64,000 nucleotides of DNA from GYS-P2D sp964489125 (GTDB taxonomy: Bacteria > Bacteroidota > Bacteroidia > Chitinophagales > Saprospiraceae): contig CAZAXY010000002.1 of the NCBI GenBank assembly GCA_964489125.1, forward strand, positions 1 through 64,000, given 5' to 3'. Within the stretch, counting starts at the first letter, position 1. Every line of letters begins with the position of its first letter. Under the pieces are notes generated by a model that did not search any database, was not told the origin of the DNA, and worked only from the letters and a program-made list of their open reading frames with translations. This document shows positions 45,493-54,576 of this stretch, one piece after another. The position numbers and the translations under genes were made by a program.

Positions 45493-46674
45493 ATGAGAGA
45501 AGCAGTAATAGTTTCTACAGCACGTACGCCAATAGGACGAGCTTACAAAGGTGCATACAATGATACATATGCCCCAACACTAACAGGAAAAGCCATCCAA
45601 GCGGCAGTAGATCGCGCTAAAATTAATCCAGAAGAAGTTGAGGATTGCATCATCGGATGTGCTATGCAGCAAGGAACACAAAGCCCTAATATCGGAAGAC
45701 TTGCTGCATTAGCAGGGGGGTTACCAGTCTCTGTACCTGGCATGTCCATCGATCGTCAGTGCTCTAGTGGCCTTATGGCTGTTGCAACTGCAGCTAAGCA
45801 GATTGTCATGGATCAGCAACAAGTAGTAGTCGGTGGTGGAGTAGAGTCCATCAGTCTTGTGCAAAATAAGAATATGAATATGCACAAGATGTTTGACAAG
45901 AATCTCATGGCTAAGCATAAGGACATATACATGCCCATGCTCCAGACTGCCGAAATCGTCGCTAAGCGTTATGGGATCAGTCGTGATGCACAAGACGAAT
46001 ATGGCTATCAGAGTCAGATGCGGACGGCTGCAGGTCAAGAGGCCGGCCGCTTTGATCAAGAGATTATTCCTATCACCACTACCAAGGTTATCAAAGACAA
46101 AGTCACAGGTGACATATCTCGTGAGGAGGTTACCCTAACTAAGGATGAAGGGAATAGACCTGGAACTACTCCAGAAGGATTAGCAGGATTAAGACTCGTA
46201 AATGAGGGAGGCACAATTACCGCTGGCAATGCCAGTCAGCTCTCCGATGGCGCTTCAGCTAATATCCTAATGGAGGCTAAGCTGGCAGAGCAGAGAGGAC
46301 TTGAGCCCTTAGGAGCTTATAGAGGAATGGCTGTTGCTGGCTGCGAACCTGATGAAATGGGTATCGGACCAGTGTATGCAATTCCTAAACTCCTGAAGAA
46401 CTTTGGTCTCAAGATGGAAGACATCGGATTATGGGAGCTCAACGAAGCCTTTGCTGTACAGGTGCTTTACTGTCGAGATAAGTTAGGTATACCAAATGAA
46501 TTACTCAATGTAAACGGTGGAGCCATATCAATTGGCCACCCTTATGGAATGACTGGAGCAAGAATGGTGGGACACTCACTAATAGAAGGAAAAAGACGAG
46601 GTGCAAAATATGTAGTCGTCACTATGTGCGTCGGTGGAGGAATAGGGGCCGCAGGATTATTCGAGGTGTATTAA
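45493..46674 (+). CDS. fadA: Thiolase (acetyl-CoA C-acyltransferase)
   Basis: A 393-residue type II thiolase. The N-terminal Cys nucleophile is Cys90 in IDRQCSSGL; the C-terminal catalytic His lies in GGAISIGHPYGMTGAR near residue 349, and the second Cys in MCVGGGIGAAG near residue 379. It cleaves 3-ketoacyl-CoA with CoA (beta-oxidation) or condenses acetyl-CoA. The following acyl-CoA dehydrogenase and thioesterase genes favour beta-oxidation. The fadA symbol is by family and context. Confidence 0.93.
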   Translation: MREAVIVSTARTPIGRAYKGAYNDTYAPTLTGKAIQAAVDRAKINPEEVEDCIIGCAMQQGTQSPNIGRLAALAGGLPVSVPGMSIDRQCSSGLMAVATAAKQIVMDQQQVVVGGGVESISLVQNKNMNMHKMFDKNLMAKHKDIYMPMLQTAEIVAKRYGISRDAQDEYGYQSQMRTAAGQEAGRFDQEIIPITTTKVIKDKVTGDISREEVTLTKDEGNRPGTTPEGLAGLRLVNEGGTITAGNASQLSDGASANILMEAKLAEQRGLEPLGAYRGMAVAGCEPDEMGIGPVYAIPKLLKNFGLKMEDIGLWELNEAFAVQVLYCRDKLGIPNELLNVNGGAISIGHPYGMTGARMVGHSLIEGKRRGAKYVVVTMCVGGGIGAAGLFEVY

Positions 46675-46832
46675 TTCAGTTGATAATAATGATCTATCAA
46701 GGGAGGGGCATTCATGCTGATTGTCTCTCCTTTTCATTTGTGGTAAAATATAAACAGCCAATTTATTTAACCCAATTAAGCGACGCATGGTTATATCTTT
46801 ATAATCATTGAATAATCCAATAACAAATCGAC

Positions 46833-48050
46833 ATGTACGCTGACCTACAGATCAACAGAGACATATATGACAGTGATGAGCATCGCATGCTCAGAGAGAC
46901 CGTACAAGAATATGTGAAACAACATGTACTACCCTACCGAGAGGAATGGGAGGAGCAAACTTGTTGCAGCAGGGAGGCATGGCTCAAGGCTGGCGAACTC
47001 GGCTTACTCAACCTGAGTATATCAGATCAATATGGTGGTGGCGGATTAGATTTTTCATTTAGCGCACTGTTAATTGAAGAAATGTCTAAAATGGGTCCTG
47101 ACTCTCCAGGCATATCGATGCACTCGGACATTGTAGCGCCTTATATAGAGCAGTATGGCACGGAAGAACAGAAGATGCACTACTTACCTAAAATGGCCAC
47201 AGGAGAGCTTATAGGCTCACTGGGCATGACTGAGCCCAGCACTGGCAGTGATGTGCAAGCTATTAAAAGTAACGCCGTTGATAAGGGAGACCATTGGTTA
47301 CTCAACGGATCTAAGACATTTATCACTATAGGATATTCCTCGGATTTTACGCTGGTGGCGTGTAAGACCAGACCAGGAACAGATAAGGAAGGTATCAGTC
47401 TACTAATAGTAGATGCTAATCTGGATGGATTTAGTAAAGGAAGACCATTCAAAAAACTTGGGTTGAAGACAAGTGATACTTGTGAACTCTTCTTCGAGGA
47501 TGTTAAGGTCCCTAAGGATAGACTATTGGGCCAAGAAGGTATGGGCTTTATAATGATGATGACAGAGCTACCGCGAGAGCGCTTAACGATTGCCTTACAA
47601 TCTATCGGAGCAGCAGAAGGTGCTATCGAAGAGGTTATTGAGTATACTTCTGAGCGAAAGGCGTTCAAGCAGCCCGTAGCAGGGTTTCAAAATACACAAT
47701 TCAAGGTGACCGAGGCCGCTATGCGCCTACAACTGAATCAGTGCTATGTGGATAAGTGCACAGAACTTCTGAAGGAGCATAAGCTTACCGCAGAACAAGC
47801 TTCAATAGCCAAGTGTATGGCGACAGAAATGCAGTTTGATGTATTAGATCAATGCTTACAGTTGCACGGTGGTTATGGATATATGTGGGAATATAATATC
47901 TGTCGAATGTTCGCGGATAGCCGTGTATCTCGCATATACGGAGGCACCAACGAAATCATGAAAGTCATGATATCTCGGAAGCTGTTCAACAATTACTTCG
48001 CTGAAATGAAAGCTAAGCGCAAAGCCAAAAAGATGGCCATGAGTAATTAA
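46833..48050 (+). CDS. Acyl-CoA dehydrogenase (long-chain/isovaleryl type)
   Basis: A 405-residue FAD enzyme. MTEPSTGSD (near residue 134) is the FAD/substrate motif. The C-terminal site reads RIYGGTNEIM with Gly where many ACADs have the catalytic Glu, as in LCAD and isovaleryl-CoA dehydrogenases; their base is the Glu of an ELPRERL-like helix, present here in MTELPRERLTIA. So it is of the long- or branched-chain subgroup. It lies 158 bp past the thiolase gene and is followed closely by a thioesterase. Confidence 0.93.
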   Translation: MYADLQINRDIYDSDEHRMLRETVQEYVKQHVLPYREEWEEQTCCSREAWLKAGELGLLNLSISDQYGGGGLDFSFSALLIEEMSKMGPDSPGISMHSDIVAPYIEQYGTEEQKMHYLPKMATGELIGSLGMTEPSTGSDVQAIKSNAVDKGDHWLLNGSKTFITIGYSSDFTLVACKTRPGTDKEGISLLIVDANLDGFSKGRPFKKLGLKTSDTCELFFEDVKVPKDRLLGQEGMGFIMMMTELPRERLTIALQSIGAAEGAIEEVIEYTSERKAFKQPVAGFQNTQFKVTEAAMRLQLNQCYVDKCTELLKEHKLTAEQASIAKCMATEMQFDVLDQCLQLHGGYGYMWEYNICRMFADSRVSRIYGGTNEIMKVMISRKLFNNYFAEMKAKRKAKKMAMSN

Positions 48051-48055
48051 TATCT

Positions 48056-48514
48056 ATGATATATAGAGGAGAGGAAGTCTTGCGGCTTCTCCAATCATTT
48101 ATGCCATCGGACCAGGCTCAGTTTCCGCCTAATGTTGCGAAATTGCTAGGAATGGAATTCATTTCTTATGATGATCATGATCAAATCATGCACATCCGAA
48201 TGCCTATCAAGCCAGAGTTCAACAATCCTATAAACATCACCTTTGGTGGCACGCATGGAATGTACTTTGATATGGCATACGGACCATTCAGTGGATTAGT
48301 AACAAAAGCGGCTACGACAAGCCTCGATCTCAATGTGACCTTTATCAAGCCTCTTATGGTCAGTGATGATTATGTGCATGTTAAAGCATATGTCATCAGC
48401 CAATCAAAACAATTTCTTAATCTAAGAGGTGAGGCCTATAAAGCAGAAGGGACTCTCGTAGCCACATCAACAAGTCGTATGATGATACTTGATTCAAATA
48501 GGATAAAGGCATAA
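48056..48514 (+). CDS. Hotdog-fold thioesterase (PaaI-like)
   Basis: A 152-residue single hotdog-domain protein with FGGTHGMYFDMAYGPFSG and ATTSLDLNVTFIKPLMVSDD, the usual PaaI-type core, and a final SKQFLNLRGEAYKAEGTLVATSTS strand pair. It probably hydrolyses acyl-CoA thioesters. It starts 5 bp past the acyl-CoA dehydrogenase stop. Confidence 0.87.
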   Translation: MIYRGEEVLRLLQSFMPSDQAQFPPNVAKLLGMEFISYDDHDQIMHIRMPIKPEFNNPINITFGGTHGMYFDMAYGPFSGLVTKAATTSLDLNVTFIKPLMVSDDYVHVKAYVISQSKQFLNLRGEAYKAEGTLVATSTSRMMILDSNRIKA

Positions 48515-48526
48515 AGTGTACAATTT

Positions 48527-49219
48527 ATGAGTAAAATCTTCTTTATCCGTCACGGGCAAGCTTCATTTATGAAGAGTGACTACGATCAACTATCTGAGCT
48601 GGGCGAGCGACAAGCATATCAACTTGGACTGTTCTTTAAGAATCAGGGCATAAAATTGGATATGGTTTACGCTGGAACTCTAAAGCGGCAACAACAAACC
48701 GCTCTAGCATGCCTCAAAGGGCTCGGACAAGAGTTAAACATCAATCTAAATCAGGGATATAATGAACATGAAGGGCCAGGCTTAGTCAAGGTTTTTTATC
48801 CTGAGAAGTTTCATATGAATAAGGAGCTCGATCCAGCTCAATTCGAGCAATACAGAAGAGAGTTTTATGGAACCTACTTTAAGCTCGCTATACCCTGGGT
48901 AAATGGAGAACTGGATGAGTCTAAACTAAGCGATATAGAGAGTTGGGCCACATTCAAATCCCGTTTTACGACAGCCTTTAAGGAGACCATGCAAAACTGC
49001 CCCTCCGGATCGACTATTGCGATATTCACCTCTGGAGGCCCTGTTGGAGCTGCTGCTGGGGAAGTTTTGGGGTTGGCTGAAGACAAAACCATATCATTAG
49101 GATGGCAGGTGAAAAATGCTTCGTTCTCGGAGTATCTCTATTCTAAAGGAAAAATATCTATGGTGAGCTTCAATGAGACCCCGCATCTGATCCAGACTGG
49201 GATGCAAACACTTGTCTAA
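48527..49219 (+). CDS. Histidine phosphatase superfamily protein
   Basis: A 230-residue protein with the catalytic FFIRHGQASF motif near residue 5 (RHG phospho-accepting His), AGTLKRQQQTA, and a second conserved block IAIFTSGGPVGA where the usual second His is replaced by Ser-Gly context (TSGG instead of THGG), common in this subgroup. Substrate unknown. It is last in the run with the fatty-acyl genes, 12 bp after the thioesterase. Confidence 0.85.
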   Translation: MSKIFFIRHGQASFMKSDYDQLSELGERQAYQLGLFFKNQGIKLDMVYAGTLKRQQQTALACLKGLGQELNINLNQGYNEHEGPGLVKVFYPEKFHMNKELDPAQFEQYRREFYGTYFKLAIPWVNGELDESKLSDIESWATFKSRFTTAFKETMQNCPSGSTIAIFTSGGPVGAAAGEVLGLAEDKTISLGWQVKNASFSEYLYSKGKISMVSFNETPHLIQTGMQTLV

Positions 49220-49268
49220 AAAACTTGGCAAGCCCGAGTGATCTCGGTTAAAGACGATTCTAAAAATT

Positions 49269-49305
49269 AGATAAGAGGCACCTACTTTTTAGGAGCCCCT
49301 TATCT
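49269..49305. terminator. Bidirectional hairpin terminator
   Basis: Arms 49269-49284 and 49290-49305 pair over 16 positions with two mismatches and a 5-nt loop. It lies between convergent genes (histidine phosphatase + and LTxxQ-motif protein -), with T-rich sequence on each strand past the stem. Confidence 0.85.
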
Positions 49306-49317
49306 TTAAACACTAAA

Positions 49318-50079
49318 TCAATAATCAATCAAAACGAATTCAAGATGGCTGAATTCTCCTCGCTTTTGTGCATGCGAACGATTTTTGGTACGTTCTCCTC
49401 GATTTTCGGTAACACTCCTGCTCTTGTAAGGCGTAAGTCCTACCAAAGCCTGATTCCATGTGTTGATTTGATCACCTAAGTTCGTCCATATGACATCGAG
49501 CTCCTCTTTGTGATTACTAACAATTTCCGATAACGCTTGGTGTTGCGCTTTTTTATCTTCTTTGCTGATTTTCTCTCGTGAGTCAGCATTAAGTGGCCTA
49601 GCCTGAGCACGCACTGTTCTTGCCGCAGCAATAGATTCTTTTTCTGCATTAGACAGCGAATTTTCAAACTCCAGCCTATATTTCTGTACGGCTGGAGCAA
49701 TATGATCATCTATGTAAGCCTGGCGCTGCTCGCGCAAGGATTTTCTTTCAGCTCGAGCTTTCTTGTTTTTTGCCTTCTCCTCTTTTCGCATAGCGGTCAA
49801 CTCTATCCACTTGGACATCTGATCTTGCGTTAAGATTTCTTCGAGGCCGCTTTTAAATACCGAAGGCTTGGTGGTGATTCTTACTTGCCGTGGCACTCTG
49901 TCAGTGCCAGATTTGGTAGGCTTATGAGCCACATGTAATTCTTCTATTGCCACCACTTGTTCATCTGTAAGCTCTAATTCTTCAACATACGATAAGATGC
50001 TGCGAGGATTCTGTGCTATGGCCGCTATACCAAACATCAACGCCAGTATTGTTCCTACTACTACTTTTTTCAATCTCAT
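49318..50079 (-). CDS. Secreted LTxxQ-motif (Spy/CpxP-like) helical protein
   Basis: A 253-residue protein with a signal peptide (VVVGTILALMFGIAAIAQ) and charged, mostly helical mature sequence. Two LTxxQ-type motifs appear (LELTDEQVVAIEEL and ILTQDQMSKW), which mark Spy/CpxP-like periplasmic proteins; long Lys/Arg/Glu/Ala helices follow. Chaperone or metal-stress roles known for Spy are only suggestive here. Confidence 0.6.
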   Translation of the reverse strand: MRLKKVVVGTILALMFGIAAIAQNPRSILSYVEELELTDEQVVAIEELHVAHKPTKSGTDRVPRQVRITTKPSVFKSGLEEILTQDQMSKWIELTAMRKEEKAKNKKARAERKSLREQRQAYIDDHIAPAVQKYRLEFENSLSNAEKESIAAARTVRAQARPLNADSREKISKEDKKAQHQALSEIVSNHKEELDVIWTNLGDQINTWNQALVGLTPYKSRSVTENRGERTKNRSHAQKRGEFSHLEFVLIDY

Positions 50080-50167
50080 AATCTTGTGTTATTGGTCCAC
50101 CTATTAGATTATGATAGAAGTGTTGAGTTTAATGGCTAATTGCTAAAGTTATCTTAATGGCTTTTTC

Positions 50168-51019
50168 TTACTGTTCTCTAACTACTTCAAAAAAAGCCGT
50201 TTGACTATTGAAGGCCGAGAAAACCCCTAGAGCATTAATCACATTAGAAGGTGGCTCATTGAGATCTCTTGAGTCTTGTGTTCGATTGTCAAATAGGGCT
50301 GCATACTCTTCATTAACATGAAATACACTAACCACATAAGTGCCAAAAGTTACTAAAGAGCCACCTAAAAATGTCAAATTATCGTCGTCTGTCGGTTCTG
50401 ACACAAATCTCAAGTCTTCCAGGGCATCAAGCACTTGCTGTGGGAATATAGGGTCTGTGGCTTCAGTAAGGTTCTCGACCACCATATAGAATTGCTCGCC
50501 ATCTGGATTGTCCCAAGATGCTGTAATACTGGACCCCCGCAGGAAATTTCCTAATGCTTCGACTACAGCATCTCGGCCCTGACTTAATGGCAATCTAGGC
50601 ACGATAATAGAATCCTGGCTCAGGCCTAATCCTTGTGTTGGCGTAGGTACTTGGGTCTCTGCTGTAGCGGTGATCCCATTATGTGTAATCTCTAATTGAA
50701 AGACATCCCCAGTTCTCACTTCAAGATCATCGCCAGGATAATGATACAAGCCATCCGATCCTGATGATACCAATGGAAACGACTCTCCTTGCCGTGATAG
50801 CACTATGTTGGCATCATTGATCGGCTCAGAGGTATCCACTTCGTCAGTCAATGGAAATACCGTTTTAATCTTTATGTCGTCCACCGGCTCACCTTCAAAT
50901 AAGAAAGCCTCTACTACAAATTGATTAAATGCCAGATCATTAAGATTCTCATCTCCACACGAAGTAAAAACTCCAGCAGAGAAAATCAATACGACTAAGA
51001 TATATATGCTATTCTTCAT
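50168..51019 (-). CDS. DUF4249-family lipoprotein, partner of the TonB receptor
   Basis: A 283-residue lipoprotein (SAGVFTSC lipobox, Cys20) with the DUF4249 layout: FVVEAFLFEGEPVDDIKI, PINDANIVLSRQG, GLYHYPGDDLEVRTGDVFQLEI, TAETQVPTPTQ. DUF4249 genes routinely follow a TonB-dependent receptor gene, as here (10-bp gap). It is probably a surface or periplasmic lipoprotein of the uptake pair; ligand unknown. Confidence 0.87.
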   Translation of the reverse strand: MKNSIYILVVLIFSAGVFTSCGDENLNDLAFNQFVVEAFLFEGEPVDDIKIKTVFPLTDEVDTSEPINDANIVLSRQGESFPLVSSGSDGLYHYPGDDLEVRTGDVFQLEITHNGITATAETQVPTPTQGLGLSQDSIIVPRLPLSQGRDAVVEALGNFLRGSSITASWDNPDGEQFYMVVENLTEATDPIFPQQVLDALEDLRFVSEPTDDDNLTFLGGSLVTFGTYVVSVFHVNEEYAALFDNRTQDSRDLNEPPSNVINALGVFSAFNSQTAFFEVVREQ

Positions 51020-51029
51020 GACCTTATAG

Positions 51030-53402
51030 TTAAAATCTTACCTCTACGGATAGATTTGGGGTTAGCCCGAGATAATTTATTTCCGTTACTACTGGTGGCG
51101 TCTCGGTAAAATTGAATTGCTGGAACCAAACATTGGTTCGATTCAACAAATTAAATATCGACAGTCCAAAGTCGAACTCAAAAGGACCTGCCTTATGGAG
51201 TAGATGTGCCGAAAGGTCCAATCGAGCATATGCAGGCAATCTGGAGCCATTGCGTGGACCTACATTAATAAAAGTAGCAGACTGACCATCTAGTAGATCT
51301 ATGGAAAACTGGCCCGCTGGTTCGGTAAACGGCCGACCTGAAGCATAGACAAATGTTGCCGACAGTCTCCAATTATCAATCTCATAGGAATGAACAGTTT
51401 TAAACTCGTGACGCACATCATGCAGCGCAGCAAACTCAAATCCATTGTTCAATTCTGGAAAGGTATTACGAACCCTTGCCAGGGTATATGCTACCCAACC
51501 TGTATAATCTCCCCGCTTCTTCTGAAGCAGTATTTCTGTACCCTGTGCGACTCCTGTACCTGTAAAAAAGAGCTGGTCCAAATCGATATCATTACGCTGA
51601 AAGCGCAATGAAAATTCTGCCAGATTATTAAAGTCCTTGCGATAAGCCTCGACATCAATGATGTAATCGTCTGTCTCATATGAGGCTCCAATAATAAAGT
51701 GATCGGCATTGCTCACCTTCACGAGATCATCATCTGCAAGCAACCAAAAGTCTCTGGAGCCCTCCGTAACATTCTCGTTGATAATACGATTGACAAACTG
51801 GAAATGCCTACTCACTCCGCCTTTCAGAGATATGCGATCAGTGAGCGACAGATCAAATGAAGCCCTTGGAGACCAGTAAATCTCATCTGTAATGCTATAA
51901 TGGGTGGCTCGCACTCCTGCCTGTAAGCTCAATCGATCGAACGGCTTCCAAGTATCCGACACATATCCAGCAACATAACTGGCTTCCTGTGCGACATCCA
52001 GTATGGTCAGTGTATCGTCTCTAACAAATTCATAATCAACATCAGCCTGAGTATACAAAGCACCAAACTCAAGCTTATGCTGGGCGCTGAGTTGAACTTC
52101 ATTGTCAAGGGTAAGTGTTAAGTCTCGTATCTCGTTATCCTCTTTACTTACGAATTGGAGATCGGCAACTTCTCGATTATCTTCGACAGCCGTGACTAGC
52201 ACATCGGTAATCCTATCAAACTGACTGAAGTATCTGGATGACGCCACCAAAAGATTAGAGTACCACTTTGGAGACCATTGTCGTGACCACTTTGCACTAC
52301 CCCCACGATTTCCAAAATCAGTCGTTTCCTCTATATCGATGTCAAACTGTAAAGCGCCATTAAGGCGTTCCAGATTAAGGTCATTAAAATTTTCCAAGTG
52401 ATCTGCACCATTGTAAAATGATAATGCCACGACATCCTTCTCCGTAGGATTATAGCTCAGTTTGGCATTCATATCAAAGAAAAATACCGAAGGCTCTGTC
52501 GTATTGATCTCAAGGCCATCGACGTCTGGTGGCACCTCTGTGTCTTCAAAAACCCCTAATATATCTCGAAACAGTTGGCTCTGGATTAGGTCTGTATACG
52601 ATCGTCTTCCACTGATGGTGAGCGATCCTTTGTTAAATAGTGGGATCTGGAGATTGGCACGTGCATTAAGAAGATTGACTCCAACATTTCCATGAAATTC
52701 GCTCGGATTTCCAGTCTTGCCTGTCAGGTCAACAACACCTGACAGCCTGCCACCATACTTGGCAGGAAAGGCCCCCTTAAAGAGCTGCACATCCTTAATG
52801 GCATCGGCATTAAAGGCCGAGAAGAATCCAAAAAAGTGATCTACATTATACACCGTGACTCCATCAAGCAGGACAAGGTTTTGATCTGGTGTCCCTCCCC
52901 TAACGAAGAGCCCAGAGCTATTCTCATTACTAGCACTAACCCCAGGCAACAGCTGCAATGATCGGAATATGTCTACCTCTCCAATATTAGGTAACAGGGA
53001 TAATTGTTTCGGTGAAATCTGTATAGAACTAATACCTTCTGATGCATTAAGGACCTTATAAGATCGCCCGCTGATGACCAGCTCATCTAATAAAACACCG
53101 GTGGACAAATCAAACTTTAAATCTGTTATGTCATCCGATCCAGCTTCGATGAAGATTTCCTTGGTTGCATATCCAACAAATGCAATCTGCAAACTGAAGC
53201 TATCTGTTGGTGCATTGAGTAGTGCGAAGTAACCATCAACATTCGTTGAGGCTCCTGTATTGGTGCCCTTGATTACGACATCTGCGAATGGAAGACGCTC
53301 TTGATTATCCTCACTTTGGATGATCCCAGAGAGCGTACGCTGCCCTATAACACACTGTGCAATCATCAGTAATGCTACAATGGATAAAATTCGGACGACC
53401 AT
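51030..53402 (-). CDS. TonB-dependent outer-membrane receptor
   Basis: A 790-residue receptor with signal peptide, an N-terminal carboxypeptidase-regulatory-like domain (SGIIQSEDNQERLPFADVVIKGTNTGASTNVDGYFAL), a plug domain (SLQLLPGVSASNENSSGLFVRGGTPDQNLVLLDGVTVYN...), and a long beta-barrel ending with the aromatic VEVRF. It transports a ligand energised by TonB/ExbBD. A palindrome lies 19-35 bp upstream of its start. The following DUF4249 gene makes a conserved pair. Confidence 0.93.
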   Translation of the reverse strand: MVVRILSIVALLMIAQCVIGQRTLSGIIQSEDNQERLPFADVVIKGTNTGASTNVDGYFALLNAPTDSFSLQIAFVGYATKEIFIEAGSDDITDLKFDLSTGVLLDELVISGRSYKVLNASEGISSIQISPKQLSLLPNIGEVDIFRSLQLLPGVSASNENSSGLFVRGGTPDQNLVLLDGVTVYNVDHFFGFFSAFNADAIKDVQLFKGAFPAKYGGRLSGVVDLTGKTGNPSEFHGNVGVNLLNARANLQIPLFNKGSLTISGRRSYTDLIQSQLFRDILGVFEDTEVPPDVDGLEINTTEPSVFFFDMNAKLSYNPTEKDVVALSFYNGADHLENFNDLNLERLNGALQFDIDIEETTDFGNRGGSAKWSRQWSPKWYSNLLVASSRYFSQFDRITDVLVTAVEDNREVADLQFVSKEDNEIRDLTLTLDNEVQLSAQHKLEFGALYTQADVDYEFVRDDTLTILDVAQEASYVAGYVSDTWKPFDRLSLQAGVRATHYSITDEIYWSPRASFDLSLTDRISLKGGVSRHFQFVNRIINENVTEGSRDFWLLADDDLVKVSNADHFIIGASYETDDYIIDVEAYRKDFNNLAEFSLRFQRNDIDLDQLFFTGTGVAQGTEILLQKKRGDYTGWVAYTLARVRNTFPELNNGFEFAALHDVRHEFKTVHSYEIDNWRLSATFVYASGRPFTEPAGQFSIDLLDGQSATFINVGPRNGSRLPAYARLDLSAHLLHKAGPFEFDFGLSIFNLLNRTNVWFQQFNFTETPPVVTEINYLGLTPNLSVEVRF

Positions 53403-53420
53403 AAATCAACTATTATATTC

Positions 53421-53437
53421 CAAACATGAAATGTTTG
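53421..53437. promoter_or_regulatory. Inverted repeat upstream of the TonB receptor gene
   Basis: Perfect 7-bp arms caaacat (53421-53427) and atgtttg (53431-53437) around a 3-nt centre, 19 bp upstream of the receptor start codon at 53402. A probable operator or promoter-overlapping element; the binding regulator is unknown. Confidence 0.4.
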
Positions 53438-53626
53438 TATGTTCCAATGAAATTTTATCAATGAACATGCTTAAAAAATCAATAAAACCGAAAACTATAA
53501 TTCACGGGCAGATGGAAAATTATCTCTTCAAAGCCCTCCATTAACACACCCAATATAAATAACACTGAATAAATTCACACGAATTGGTATGTATTCAAAT
53601 TGACACTATTGGCTATCTTAAGGCCT

Positions 53627-54505
53627 ATGAATACGCCTAAGGTCAGTATAATCAACACCTCTCGAGGGCAGTTTGCTACCCGGATATATGGCGACCTGCA
53701 TAGGCCACCGCTGATGTTAGTCCATGGATGGCCGCAATCCAGTTATTGCTGGCATCATGTCACGCCATATCTAGAGCATTATCGAGTCATAGCAGTAGAC
53801 TTACGTGGAATGGGTGATAGTAATCGTACTATTGAGGAAACTCACTATACCAAGGACCAGATGGCATTGGATCTATTCGCAGTAGCCAATGAGATAGGCA
53901 TTGATCAATTCTATTTGGGTGGACATGACTGGGGTGGAGCCATAGTCCAAGAAATGGCATTTCTACATCCTGAGCGCATCTCAAAGCTCATCATAATAAA
54001 CATGGTTTTGATCAATAATCCTGTCGGGGAACAGAAGGTGTCAGAGATACTTATAAATAGTCACTATCGATCATCATGGTATCAACATTTCTTAAGTATC
54101 AGGGACTTTCCAGAAGCGATATTAGCAGGCAAGGAACATATATGGGTTCCGTTTTTCAGTCGAGGAATCAGCAACCCAGTCCCTGACGATGCAATCGCCG
54201 AATATATCCGCTGCTATAAGATTCCGCATACCATAACCACTGCAGCCAATCTCTACCGTACTTTAAGAATTGATCGCAAGAGATGGGAGACCTACAGTGG
54301 ACGGCAGATAGATATCCCAACTTTAATCATCCATGGCGAGCTCGATCCTGTAATTATCAAAGAATATCTGATCGGGGCAGAGCAGATATATCCAAAGCTA
54401 CTCATACAACATCTCAAAGGCGGACATTTTATCTGTGACGAACAGCCTGAAGCAGTAGGAACCGCAATCTCTAGATTTTTGTTCACTGGGGATCGTAATA
54501 TTTAG
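53627..54505 (+). CDS. Epoxide hydrolase-like alpha/beta hydrolase
   Basis: Start at 53627 (MNTPKVSIIN) is preferred over 53600. 292 residues. HGWPQSSYCW carries the oxyanion motif HGxP of epoxide hydrolases; the nucleophile is Asp101 in GGHDWGG; the catalytic His lies in LKGGHFICDEQPE near the end. The Asp nucleophile separates it from esterases and points to epoxide hydrolase or haloalkane dehalogenase activity. Substrate unknown. No signal peptide. Confidence 0.87.
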   Translation: MNTPKVSIINTSRGQFATRIYGDLHRPPLMLVHGWPQSSYCWHHVTPYLEHYRVIAVDLRGMGDSNRTIEETHYTKDQMALDLFAVANEIGIDQFYLGGHDWGGAIVQEMAFLHPERISKLIIINMVLINNPVGEQKVSEILINSHYRSSWYQHFLSIRDFPEAILAGKEHIWVPFFSRGISNPVPDDAIAEYIRCYKIPHTITTAANLYRTLRIDRKRWETYSGRQIDIPTLIIHGELDPVIIKEYLIGAEQIYPKLLIQHLKGGHFICDEQPEAVGTAISRFLFTGDRNI

Positions 54506-54576
54506 CTCCATGAACACTGTTTGAATTAGCGATTAGCTTATAATTGCAGGTTCTAATATGATTAAACTACATAATT

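Noticed and set aside
46690..46735. Possible terminator after the thiolase gene
   Set aside because: Only a short imperfect stem with a large loop could be drawn, too weak to report.
47180..47668. 162-residue minus-strand frame within the acyl-CoA dehydrogenase gene
   Set aside because: Shadow of a clear enzyme gene; no signal or motif supports it.
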